Part shown: positions 1 to 7,057 of the stretch, piece by piece
How positions within the stretch are numbered: the first letter of the stretch is position 1
How the letters are laid out: each line of letters starts with the position of its first letter
NCBI RefSeq assembly: GCF_003628145.1
Contig: NZ_RBZV01000007.1
Location: 1 to 64,000, forward strand
Length of the DNA: 64,000 bases
Reading direction: 5' to 3'
Origin: Trinickia fusca
Lineage (GTDB): Bacteria; Pseudomonadota; Gammaproteobacteria; Burkholderiales; Burkholderiaceae
Notes under the pieces: model-generated
The model's input: only the letters and a program-made list of their open reading frames with translations
Database searches by the model: none
What the model was told of the DNA's origin: nothing
Made by a program: the position numbers and the translations under genes

Positions 1-483
1 GCCGCCCGACGGCGAACGCGACAGCATGCCGATCCAGTAGAACAACGTGGCGAGCACGAACAGCGCGCTCATCCAGAGGATCGCCGATTGGCTCGAGAGG
101 AAATACTTGAGGAAGAAAGCCGAATCGGCGCGCGACAAGTCGCCCTGATACACCTGGATGGCGAACAGCGACAGCGCCGCGATCCCGGCGATGAGCTGCC
201 GCGCGCTCTTCCAGCGCCAGCCCAGCACGACGAGCGCCGGCACCGAGCACACCAGCACCAGCTTGTCGTAGTCGTTCATGTACGCCTGGTATCGCGAAAG
301 CGCGAAGCCGGTGCCTGCAACCATCGCGAGGGCAAACAGCCAGTCAAATGCACCGAGGCGCCTCAGGAAGGAGGGCGCGTCGTACAGGACGCTCGTTTGA
401 TCCGCGCTCGACGTGGGCCGAGGTCGATGCGTTATCGCTGGAGCCGGCACCGCGGCATCAGGAGCAGATGAGCTTGGTTTCAT
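1..483 (-). CDS. ccsB: Cytochrome c biogenesis protein CcsB, N-terminal part
   Basis: The open frame begins with ATG at 483 and runs off the left edge, giving 161 residues. A cytosolic tail rich in Pro, Ser and Thr is followed by FLRRLGAFDWLFALAMVAG, a segment characteristic of the N-terminus of betaproteobacterial CcsB. At least three hydrophobic spans follow. CcsB is the haem-handling membrane partner of ResB in System II cytochrome c maturation; it delivers haem to apocytochromes outside the inner membrane. The C-terminal WWD-type core lies outside the window. In the usual betaproteobacterial arrangement resB sits between a cytochrome c4 gene and ccsB, but here no resB intervenes. The cytochrome, Cyc2-like and haem-fusion genes just upstream are plausible clients. 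Confidence 0.8.
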   Translation of the reverse strand, partial: MKPSSSAPDAAVPAPAITHRPRPTSSADQTSVLYDAPSFLRRLGAFDWLFALAMVAGTGFALSRYQAYMNDYDKLVLVCSVPALVVLGWRWKSARQLIAGIAALSLFAIQVYQGDLSRADSAFFLKYFLSSQSAILWMSALFVLATLFYWIGMLSRSPSGG

Positions 484-568
484 GGGATTCACCGTGGTGA
501 CGACGACTGCAGCGATGAGTACGCGCTTCGAGATTCACTCACGAGCGCGTACGGCCGGGCATAAAAAG

Positions 569-630
569 GGTGCCCGTCGCGGGGAGGACGGGACACCAAG
601 AAAGGTGCCCGCCGAGGGGGACGGGGCACC
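569..630. terminator. Two tandem GC-rich hairpins between cytochrome c and ccsB
   Basis: GGTGCCCGTC (569-578) can pair with GACGGGACACC (587-597). GGTGCCCGCC (604-613) can pair with GACGGGGCACC (620-630). The two hairpins are near copies, lie in the 189-bp gap after the cytochrome c stop, and have no clear T tract. They may be a partial terminator, an mRNA-stabilising structure or a small dispersed repeat. Nothing else is recognisable in this gap. Confidence 0.45.
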
Positions 631-672
631 CAAACTGTTGACCGCTTGTCGATCCGGCAACATGCCGCTTGC

Positions 673-1344
673 TCATTGATCAACTAGCGGGCTGGTAGGC
701 GCCTCCCCTTCTGGCGGAAACGCCTCGACGAACGCGGCCACCGCGCGCATGTCCTGGTCCGACATGTTGGCGCACACAGCCTTCATGACTGCGCCGCGCG
801 GCCGGGTGTCGGTTTGCCGGAAGACATCGAGCTGCTTCATGACGTAGTCCGCATGCTGACCCGCGAGTCGGGGAAACTGATTCATCCCCTCGCCATGCTG
901 GCCGTGGCACGAAACGCATGCTGCGACGCCCTTGTCAGGCAGGCCCGAGTGATAGATCGCGTTGCCTTTGTCGATGAGCGCGAGATCGCTCGCGTCACCG
1001 AGGACCGTGGACTGACTCGAGAAATACGTTGCAAGCGCGTCGATCTGCGCGTCGGTTAAATGTGTGAAGCCCCACATAAAACGCTGGGCGTTCGGGTCGG
1101 CTCGCGAATGGCTCTTGAAGTCCGTCAGTTGATCGATCAGGTATTCCTTTTGTTGCCCGGCAAGCTTCGGAAAGGTAGGCGATACCGAAACGCCGGTCAC
1201 GCCGTGACAGTTCGAGCACACCTGAAGGGCGATGGTCTTTCCCGGCACGTCCGGATTGTCGACTTGCCGCGAATGTTCCAGGTCTTGGCAAGCCGACCCG
1301 GTGAGCAGCATTCCGATGGAGATGATATGTGCCACTTTGTTCAT
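673..1344 (-). CDS. Dihaem cytochrome c (c4-like), secreted or lipid-anchored
   Basis: The 223-residue protein has an N-terminal export signal ending in LLTGSAC, which could be a weak lipobox. Two class I cytochrome c domains follow, with haem sites CSNCH (43-47) and CVSCH (143-147). The length and duplicated layout match cytochrome c4, a periplasmic one-electron carrier that usually feeds terminal oxidases. RFMWG near residue 90 and AVMKA near 186 could supply the axial methionines. An AAGGAG ribosome-binding site precedes the start. Position between the Cyc2-like gene and ccsB suggests it carries electrons from the outer-membrane proteins across the periplasm (inference). Confidence 0.88.
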   Translation of the reverse strand: MNKVAHIISIGMLLTGSACQDLEHSRQVDNPDVPGKTIALQVCSNCHGVTGVSVSPTFPKLAGQQKEYLIDQLTDFKSHSRADPNAQRFMWGFTHLTDAQIDALATYFSSQSTVLGDASDLALIDKGNAIYHSGLPDKGVAACVSCHGQHGEGMNQFPRLAGQHADYVMKQLDVFRQTDTRPRGAVMKAVCANMSDQDMRAVAAFVEAFPPEGEAPTSPLVDQ

Positions 1345-1410
1345 GTCAGCGATCTCCTTACTGCAATTTTTGCGGTGCTCGGTAGCGCTTTCATTTCCCG
1401 CAAAGACGCA

Positions 1411-2799
1411 TCACCATGAAACGGCCCATAGATAGACGAAGAGCGTGTCGTTGTCTCTCGCATTGCGCCCGTTGCCGTCGTAGTTGGACGTGGCCCCGAG
1501 AAACTTGTTGAAGTGCGTGTATTGCACGCCTATTCGAATGCGTTGATTCGGCATCCAGAATATTTCCGGCATCCAGCCTTGCGTGTTCGGGTGGAAGTTC
1601 GCACTGGCCGCGTGGGCTGTACTGTCTGGGCTGCCTGTCGTATTGAAGAACGAAAGACTGATGCCGTACTTCGACTGGTAGACGTACGATGTCTTGAGCC
1701 TCAGCGAATCGAGATTCCCCGACGTGCTGTCGCTAAAGACGAAATTGTTCGGATCGTGGACGTTCTCACGCACATAGCGAGCTTGCGCGGTGACCGTGTG
1801 TGGCTCCAGCAGGTACTCGTACTGCGCGTCCATACCGAAATCGCGGTAGCGCGTCACGCCCTGCCCAAAGATCGGGAACTGGTTGGGGTCGTTCGGATAG
1901 GCGTTCACGTTCAACAGGAACGCGCCCACCATTGCGCTATGGGCCCCCCAGTCTCGCGTCAACGCGATGCGCGCATAGGGGTTGTAGCCGCGCAGATAGA
2001 TCTGCGGGTGAGCGGCGTTTCCTTCACTGTTGCCATGACTCAGGAACGACCAGATGCCGTCGGCCGTGCTGTACGCGGTCAGTTCCGCATAGAGCGTCTT
2101 GTTCCAATACATGTAGCCGCCGATACCTGCCACCTGTGTCGCAAGACTTCCTTCGATGACTGGCAGGTTCGGGATCTTGGCGACCGGACTGATCGTCGAT
2201 GAAATGTACGGATAACCCCATGCCGGCGCGGAGTTCCAGACGTCCTGCACAGTCGGATTGTTGTGCAGCGTCACGCCGAGGATGAGGTCGTTTGCCTCCC
2301 CGATGATCCGATCCACGAACCGGAAGTCGGTATTGTCCGATCCCCAGTGGCCTTGCCATTTGTTCGTCACGCCATTCTGGTGGTCGTAGTTCGTGTAGGT
2401 AAACTGGGCGAAGCCGCCGATCTTGTCGGTGATCTTTCCGGCGAGGAAGATGCTCGCAAAGTCGAATATCGGCAGACCATCCTTGGTGTTGATGGGATTG
2501 CCGTTCGCGTCGCTGTTGGCTCTCGTCTTGCTCAGATCGCCGATCGCCATCGCGGCGATCGGGATCGTGCGCTCGCCAAGCGTATAGCCATTGAGCTTGA
2601 ACATGCGCCCATAGGGCGTGAGCTCAGGAAATTGCCCCCCGGCGTGGCACGCCACACAACTTTGTCCGGTTTGGCGCGCAAAGATCGGCAGCGCGTGTGC
2701 GGTGGTCGCCTGCAGCAACGCCAGGATCATGAATGCGAGTATCCAGCCACCGCGCAGCAAGTGAAGACATGCTGCGTGACTGACAAGAACCTTTGTCAT
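1411..2799 (-). CDS. Cyc2-like fused monohaem cytochrome-porin
   Basis: The protein has 462 residues. A signal peptide (about 1-36) is followed by LPIFARQTGQSCVACH, with the haem site CVACH at 48-52, and then GRMFKLNGYTL. This matches the N-terminal signature of Cyc2, the outer-membrane Fe(II) oxidase in which a short haem domain plugs a beta-barrel of about 16 strands. The remaining 400 or so residues alternate polar and aromatic positions and end in W, as an outer-membrane barrel does. I chose ATG 2799 because GGGAG sits a proper distance upstream; a TTG 42 bases further up lacks a ribosome-binding site. It is flanked by two other haem proteins and lies in the same strand run as the MCO genes. 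The likely role is taking electrons from an external donor to the periplasm. The donor is not shown by the sequence. Confidence 0.8.
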   Translation of the reverse strand: MTKVLVSHAACLHLLRGGWILAFMILALLQATTAHALPIFARQTGQSCVACHAGGQFPELTPYGRMFKLNGYTLGERTIPIAAMAIGDLSKTRANSDANGNPINTKDGLPIFDFASIFLAGKITDKIGGFAQFTYTNYDHQNGVTNKWQGHWGSDNTDFRFVDRIIGEANDLILGVTLHNNPTVQDVWNSAPAWGYPYISSTISPVAKIPNLPVIEGSLATQVAGIGGYMYWNKTLYAELTAYSTADGIWSFLSHGNSEGNAAHPQIYLRGYNPYARIALTRDWGAHSAMVGAFLLNVNAYPNDPNQFPIFGQGVTRYRDFGMDAQYEYLLEPHTVTAQARYVRENVHDPNNFVFSDSTSGNLDSLRLKTSYVYQSKYGISLSFFNTTGSPDSTAHAASANFHPNTQGWMPEIFWMPNQRIRIGVQYTHFNKFLGATSNYDGNGRNARDNDTLFVYLWAVSW

Positions 2800-2863
2800 G
2801 GCTGTTTCTCCCGCACCGCGCGCGATGTCTTTATTGTGCAAATGCGCGATCAGAATCGGGATG

Positions 2864-2890
2864 GGTCAACCTCCTCCTCTTGCGGTAGGG
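2864..2890 (-). promoter_or_regulatory. Shared 27-bp upstream element, copy 2 (before the Cyc2-like gene)
   Basis: Plus-strand GGTCA at 2864 is followed after 11 bases by TTGCGGTAGGG ending at 2890. A copy of identical length and about 21/27 identity lies at 18717-18743 upstream of the first MCO gene. Here it sits 65-91 bases before the Cyc2-like start, in the 115-bp gap after the cytochrome-PBP gene. It may be a regulator site or promoter element giving the last genes of the locus their own transcript. Confidence 0.4.
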
Positions 2891-2914
2891 GAAGCGCTAG
2901 ATGTCGTGCCGACA

Positions 2915-4627
2915 TCACGGCACGATCCAGTCCCCATCGGCCACGAGCTTGAAATGATCCGGTCCGGCAAAGCGGACGATATAGCCGCCCTTGGACGCGA
3001 ATGTCTGCCCCGGCGCCAGCGTCAGGCGCGGATAGTAGCCCGTCAGAATGCGGCGTTCGAGCATGTCCTGAATCCGCTCCACCAGGTAGTCCCTCACGAA
3101 CGCATCGACCATATGGCTCAGTGTCTCTGCGAGCAGACCGCATGCGAGATAGGTGTCGGCCTGCACCTGCGGCGCAACCATCGGAATCTGTCTGATCGAG
3201 AACCAGCCGAACGCGTAGTCGACACGCACGCGCCGCCCTTCCGGCAAATCGAACGGGTACGCGAGGCGCGTGATTGCGCGCCAGCTGGCCGGCACGGGTG
3301 TGCTATCGAGCCCGCCCAGCAGGCCCGACATGAACACGGTGTCCGTCGCCGGGGGGATTCGCGCGAGCGCCGCAACGTCGGGCGGACGCAGCCACAGTAC
3401 GAGCACGTCCGAGCGCGGTATCCCATGCATCGCGCGCGCGACGCTCTCGCCGGGAGCAAGCGCGTGGTTCGATACCGCAATGCCGCGAGCCTTCAGTGCT
3501 GCGGCAAGCGCTTGCGCGCCGCGCTCGCCGTTGTCTCCCGCACGATAGACCTGCCACACGGTCTTCACGGCTTTCGCCACTTTCGTCGCCTGTGCTGGCC
3601 GCGCTCCGGCTTCATCGACAATGCGCGCCGCAATCAGGTCCGACTCGAGCAACACGCCTTTCGAGAAGTACACGGAATAGAAATCGTGATCGGTTTCGAC
3701 CGGCACCTCGACGTTGGGGAAGAGGCACGGCACGGCCTCCTGCTCGCAGAAGTCGTGAATCGGCGCCCAGTTTCTGCCACCGAGACCCGACAACACCGCG
3801 AACACCGGCTGCCGGGCCAGAAACTGCGTGAGCTGCTCATGCCAGGTGTCCGGTGGACCTTTGAGCTCCCACACGTGCAGTTCCCAGCGGCGATTCACCA
3901 TGAACATCATCTTGCGCGACGAACGCAACGCCGGTACCGCACCGAGCGGAAAGACGTTCTTGTCGGCGAAGTAGTGCCTGAGGACATCGAGCATGCCCGC
4001 CCGTTTCACCGGGTCGGCATCGGGCGTGATGATCGTCGCGAAGTGCAGCACGGTATCCGTGACGCCTGCCGGCCTTCGTTGATCGAGGTGTTTCAGATAG
4101 TCGATCAGCGCCTGCATATCGGCGTCGTTCAGCGCGTACTGCGGCATCAGGCTGCTGAGCGGCTTGCCTTCCGAGTCGATCCCTTCCCGAATGGCTCGCG
4201 CGATCGTCGCATCCGTGTACGGTTCGCGTTCGGCGCGCATCCCGGGAACGTACGGCAAGTCGGCATCTTCCGCGTGTGGGGCGCGCGGCTCGACCAGGTA
4301 GCGCCAGGTGATGGGCGGGATGCTGCTGTTGCCCTCCCTGGAGCCCAAGCCACTGCGGCGATGGCAGTTGACGCAGGCAGCGGATACGCCTTGCAGGCGC
4401 ACGCCGTCTTGATGGATTGCTTCAAGCGGTTCGCCCGAACTCAGGACGCCCTGCTGGTAGAGGGCCTCTCCAGCGCTCGCCGTCGCGACCGGCTGTGCGG
4501 CCGGCGCGCAATACGCCTCGCCCACAGGCGTGATTAGCGCGGCGAGCAACGCGCATCGAGCGAGCAATCGCGCAGCAGGCGAGGGTGGCGATGCGCGGCC
4601 TCGCGTCCAGTTTCCCGCGCGCTGCAT
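2915..4627 (-). CDS. Cytochrome c domain fused to a periplasmic-binding-protein-like domain
   Basis: The 570-residue exported protein has a signal sequence within the first 40 residues. A class I cytochrome c domain follows (haem CVNCH at 85-89, probable axial Met 161 in SSLMPQ). From about residue 190 it resembles a type 1 periplasmic-binding fold of the branched-chain amino-acid receptor type, with alternating alpha/beta segments such as QPVFAVLSGLGGRNW. Such fusions could couple ligand sensing to electron transfer, but no function is established by the sequence. The start is only 2 bases after the stop of the preceding LolA-like gene, so the two are surely co-transcribed. The ligand is unknown. 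Confidence 0.72.
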   Translation of the reverse strand: MQRAGNWTRGRASPPSPAARLLARCALLAALITPVGEAYCAPAAQPVATASAGEALYQQGVLSSGEPLEAIHQDGVRLQGVSAACVNCHRRSGLGSREGNSSIPPITWRYLVEPRAPHAEDADLPYVPGMRAEREPYTDATIARAIREGIDSEGKPLSSLMPQYALNDADMQALIDYLKHLDQRRPAGVTDTVLHFATIITPDADPVKRAGMLDVLRHYFADKNVFPLGAVPALRSSRKMMFMVNRRWELHVWELKGPPDTWHEQLTQFLARQPVFAVLSGLGGRNWAPIHDFCEQEAVPCLFPNVEVPVETDHDFYSVYFSKGVLLESDLIAARIVDEAGARPAQATKVAKAVKTVWQVYRAGDNGERGAQALAAALKARGIAVSNHALAPGESVARAMHGIPRSDVLVLWLRPPDVAALARIPPATDTVFMSGLLGGLDSTPVPASWRAITRLAYPFDLPEGRRVRVDYAFGWFSIRQIPMVAPQVQADTYLACGLLAETLSHMVDAFVRDYLVERIQDMLERRILTGYYPRLTLAPGQTFASKGGYIVRFAGPDHFKLVADGDWIVP

Positions 4628-4629
4628 AG

Positions 4630-5466
4630 TCAGGGTGTCGGATGTCCGGCGCCAGGCAGCGTCGGCGAGGCATCGACGTCGATCGAAACCGATTTGCCGC
4701 GCATCGGCGGCGCCGCGGGTTTCGTGAAGAGCCCATCGTCCAGCGACGGATTGAGCGACACCTTGTCGATCGTCAGCTTGTCCTTTTTCTCGGACGCCAC
4801 TGCGCCGCTCTCGATCTCGAGCGGTATCTGCAGCCCCTCGACGCTCCTGAAGTCGCTGTAACTCACCTCCACGACGACCGTCTGCCCGAGCGGGGTGCGC
4901 ACCTGGCGGTCGACCTTCACGTCAAGAAACGTTTGAGCGTCGACCCACACATGGCGGGTCACGCCGGAAGGCAGCTTCGCGGCGAGACGATACGCATCGC
5001 GGCCGCCCACCTGATCGGCACCCTCGAGCGTGACGCCGATACCCTTCGCCTCATGGTCGATCAAGAGCCCGTCGATCACCTGCTCGTCGCGCGCGGACGT
5101 CACCTCATCCATCGTGTACGGCCGGGGAGTGGCGCTGCCCATGCCGTTCGGGCCCAGCTTCCAGCCTTCCTTGCCGTCGAACACGCGCACAGATCGCTGG
5201 TTGAATACGGTGACCTCGAAGCGTGTCTTGTTCGGGCGCTTCATGGCGAGGACGAACGGCAGATCCGGTGCAGGCGCATTGGCGCTATCCACGTGGCCGG
5301 ACCAGATCATGGTCTGGACTTTGCGCCATGCGTCGAGACCGCCTCTCGCGGCCACGTTTTTTTCGACGATCTGATCCACGCTCAGATCCTGCTTGGGTAT
5401 CTGCTCGCTCGCGAACACGACGGACGCGAGGCAACCGGTTAGCACCCATAGGGCGAATGGTTTCAT
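4630..5466 (-). CDS. LolA/LppX-fold secreted protein, second of a pair
   Basis: The 278-residue protein starts MKPFALWVLTGCLASV, which contains a good lipobox (VLTGC) and could instead be cut after VFA. The body has the half-barrel pattern of LolA/LppX proteins, which bind lipid or lipoprotein acyl chains: IVEKNVAARGGLDAWRK, then repeated beta strands (MKRPNKTRFEV, RVFDGKEGWKLG). It is a paralogue of the gene immediately upstream (5497-6405). I prefer the start at 5466 over one 15 bases earlier because GAGG is correctly spaced before it. Possible roles are chaperoning a lipidated or outer-membrane component of the locus. Confidence 0.65.
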   Translation of the reverse strand: MKPFALWVLTGCLASVVFASEQIPKQDLSVDQIVEKNVAARGGLDAWRKVQTMIWSGHVDSANAPAPDLPFVLAMKRPNKTRFEVTVFNQRSVRVFDGKEGWKLGPNGMGSATPRPYTMDEVTSARDEQVIDGLLIDHEAKGIGVTLEGADQVGGRDAYRLAAKLPSGVTRHVWVDAQTFLDVKVDRQVRTPLGQTVVVEVSYSDFRSVEGLQIPLEIESGAVASEKKDKLTIDKVSLNPSLDDGLFTKPAAPPMRGKSVSIDVDASPTLPGAGHPTP

Positions 5467-5496
5467 GGCCGTTGACCTCATCGGGGCCCCCGACGG

Positions 5497-6405
5497 CTAG
5501 TGGCTCGAGCTCGGGCTCGGGTGCGCACCCGGGCTCACACTCGGGCGTGGGCTCGGGTTCGCGTTCGGGGCCGCGCCGAGGACCGGCACCGGGTGCGTCA
5601 CTTTCGCCGCGGTGAGCTGTGGCTTGGCAAAGAGGGCGTCGTCCGCCTGCGGGTTCAGCGCGACCTTATCGATGGTCAGCTTGTGCGTTCCCCTGGCGCC
5701 GACGACAACCGTCTCGAGCGTATGCGGCATGACGAGGCCGCTTTCCTTCCGGTAGTCGCGATAGAAAATGGCGACGTTGTGCATCTTGCCGTCGAGCTTG
5801 CGCGCGTCACCATCGATCTTCAGTTCGAGAAAGCTCGACGCGTCGATCCATACGCGGCGTGACGTGGTGTCTTTCATCGTCAGCTTCAGCACGTACGCGC
5901 GGTGGCCTTCGATCATTTCCATCCCGAGCACGTCGATTCTCGTGCCCTTCGCCGCGTAGTCGACGAGCGGACCGTCCAGCTCGGTCCACGATGCGGCCGT
6001 TTTGGCCTCCGCGGGCGTGTAGGGCTCTACTTCGTTGCGGCCGAGGAAGGGCCTGACCTTCCAGCCCTGGGTGCCGTCATAGACCTGGAACGCCGTCTGG
6101 TCGTTGAAACGGATCTCGATGCGGCTCTTGTGCGGGCGCTTGAACGTCATCGTGAACGGCAGCGGGGTGTTCTTCGTGCCGCCGGCCTCGAGCTGCCCCG
6201 ATACCGTCATCGTGTTGACCGCGCGCCATGCCTGCAGGCCGCCGCGCGCCGCGACGTTCCGGTCGACGATCTGCGCCGCGCTCAGATGCGCCGCTGCTGC
6301 GGTCTGTGCGCTTGCCGCAGAAGATCCGGCGAGCGCCGCCGGACCGTACGTCAGAAGCGTCGCTATCGACGCGGCCTGGATCGCCAGCGATAAAAAGCGG
6401 TTCAT
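5497..6405 (-). CDS. LolA/LppX-fold secreted protein, first of a pair
   Basis: The 302-residue exported protein has a signal peptide ending near ALAGS. Its core is AQIVDRNVAARGGLQAWRAV followed by MTFKRPHKSRIEI and YDGTQGWKVRP, aligning along its length with the neighbour at 4630-5466. The C-terminus is a Pro/Ser-rich tail of about 25 residues that the paralogue lacks. A GGGAGA ribosome-binding site precedes the ATG. The gap to the next gene is 15 bases. By fold it is a periplasmic lipid or lipoprotein carrier; the cargo is unknown. Confidence 0.65.
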   Translation of the reverse strand: MNRFLSLAIQAASIATLLTYGPAALAGSSAASAQTAAAAHLSAAQIVDRNVAARGGLQAWRAVNTMTVSGQLEAGGTKNTPLPFTMTFKRPHKSRIEIRFNDQTAFQVYDGTQGWKVRPFLGRNEVEPYTPAEAKTAASWTELDGPLVDYAAKGTRIDVLGMEMIEGHRAYVLKLTMKDTTSRRVWIDASSFLELKIDGDARKLDGKMHNVAIFYRDYRKESGLVMPHTLETVVVGARGTHKLTIDKVALNPQADDALFAKPQLTAAKVTHPVPVLGAAPNANPSPRPSVSPGAHPSPSSSH

Positions 6406-6421
6406 AAGTGATCTCCCTGTC

Positions 6422-6503
6422 GGCCAGAGTTGGCGCTTTAGTGCCTTACTCTGGCCCCATGCTGCGGTTGCTTGGAGTTAGCGCTTTAGCGTTTACTCCA
6501 AGC
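6422..6503. repeat. Pair of REP-like palindromic elements
   Basis: Unit 1 is GGCCAGAGT (6422-6430) pairing with ACTCTGGCC (6448-6456) around an inner GGCGC/GTGCC stem. Unit 2 is GCTTGGAGT (6470-6478) pairing with ACTCCAAGC (6495-6503) around TAGCGCTTTAGCG. Both share the core AGTT(A/G)GCGCTTTAG. Related units lie at 48594-48676. This looks like a dispersed intergenic palindrome family. Here it fills the 136-bp gap inside the putative operon and may act as a processing or attenuation site. Confidence 0.65.
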
Positions 6504-6541
6504 CCGCAGCCCTTCATCTATGCACGAGCGTTGTCGCGCAA

Positions 6542-7057
6542 TCATTCGACAATCAGCCCGTCGACATGGAACGACCCCACGAATACGTCGACGCGCTCCC
6601 CGGCCTTGATCAGCCCACCTTTGTTCGAAAACACCATCCAGTACGCCTGGCCGACTTCCAGCGGACCGCTCTGGCGTAGCGCGCCGATCTTGTCCATCAC
6701 CGGGATCTCGAGTAATGCATGGCTCGTTCGCCCGAACATCAAGGCCGTCGCGGTCTTTTCGCCGAGCGGCCGCGCCGCCACCGGATCCGTCACGCGATAG
6801 CTGAAGCGGATCAGGTTGCCCGATGCCGTGCGGCGCACGCTCACTTGGTCGATGCCTTGCATCAGCTCGTAATAGCCCTTCGCGCGCTGCGGCAAGTTCG
6901 CCGGCGAGTACGGCGACTGCTTCACCGCCGCCCCCGCCACTTTGTGCGCCGCGTCCGCTCTTTCCTCGCCTGCGGCCGGCTGAAGCGCGGCCGCAGCGAG
7001 GTAAGCACTGCCGGCGATCAGCACTGCCAGCGGCGTCAGAGGGCAACGCGTTCTCAT
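6542..7057 (-). CDS. Small secreted protein of unknown function, coupled to the giant protein
   Basis: This 171-residue protein starts at ATG 7057, which overlaps the stop of the giant gene (ATGA), so translation is probably coupled. A signal peptide (about 1-30, ending LQPAAG) is followed by a domain with GYYELMQGIDQVSVRRTASG and ends FHVDGLIVE, which looks beta-rich. I recognise no family. The coupling suggests a dedicated partner or chaperone of the giant protein. A longer open frame extends upstream of 7057 but runs antisense-like through the giant gene and is not real. Confidence 0.6.
   Translation of the reverse strand: MRTRCPLTPLAVLIAGSAYLAAAALQPAAGEERADAAHKVAGAAVKQSPYSPANLPQRAKGYYELMQGIDQVSVRRTASGNLIRFSYRVTDPVAARPLGEKTATALMFGRTSHALLEIPVMDKIGALRQSGPLEVGQAYWMVFSNKGGLIKAGERVDVFVGSFHVDGLIVE

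Noticed and set aside
2798-4537. A 579-codon plus-strand frame antisense to the cytochrome-PBP gene
   Set aside because: The composition is that of a shadow frame. The minus strand has the haem motif CVNCH and a coherent fold.
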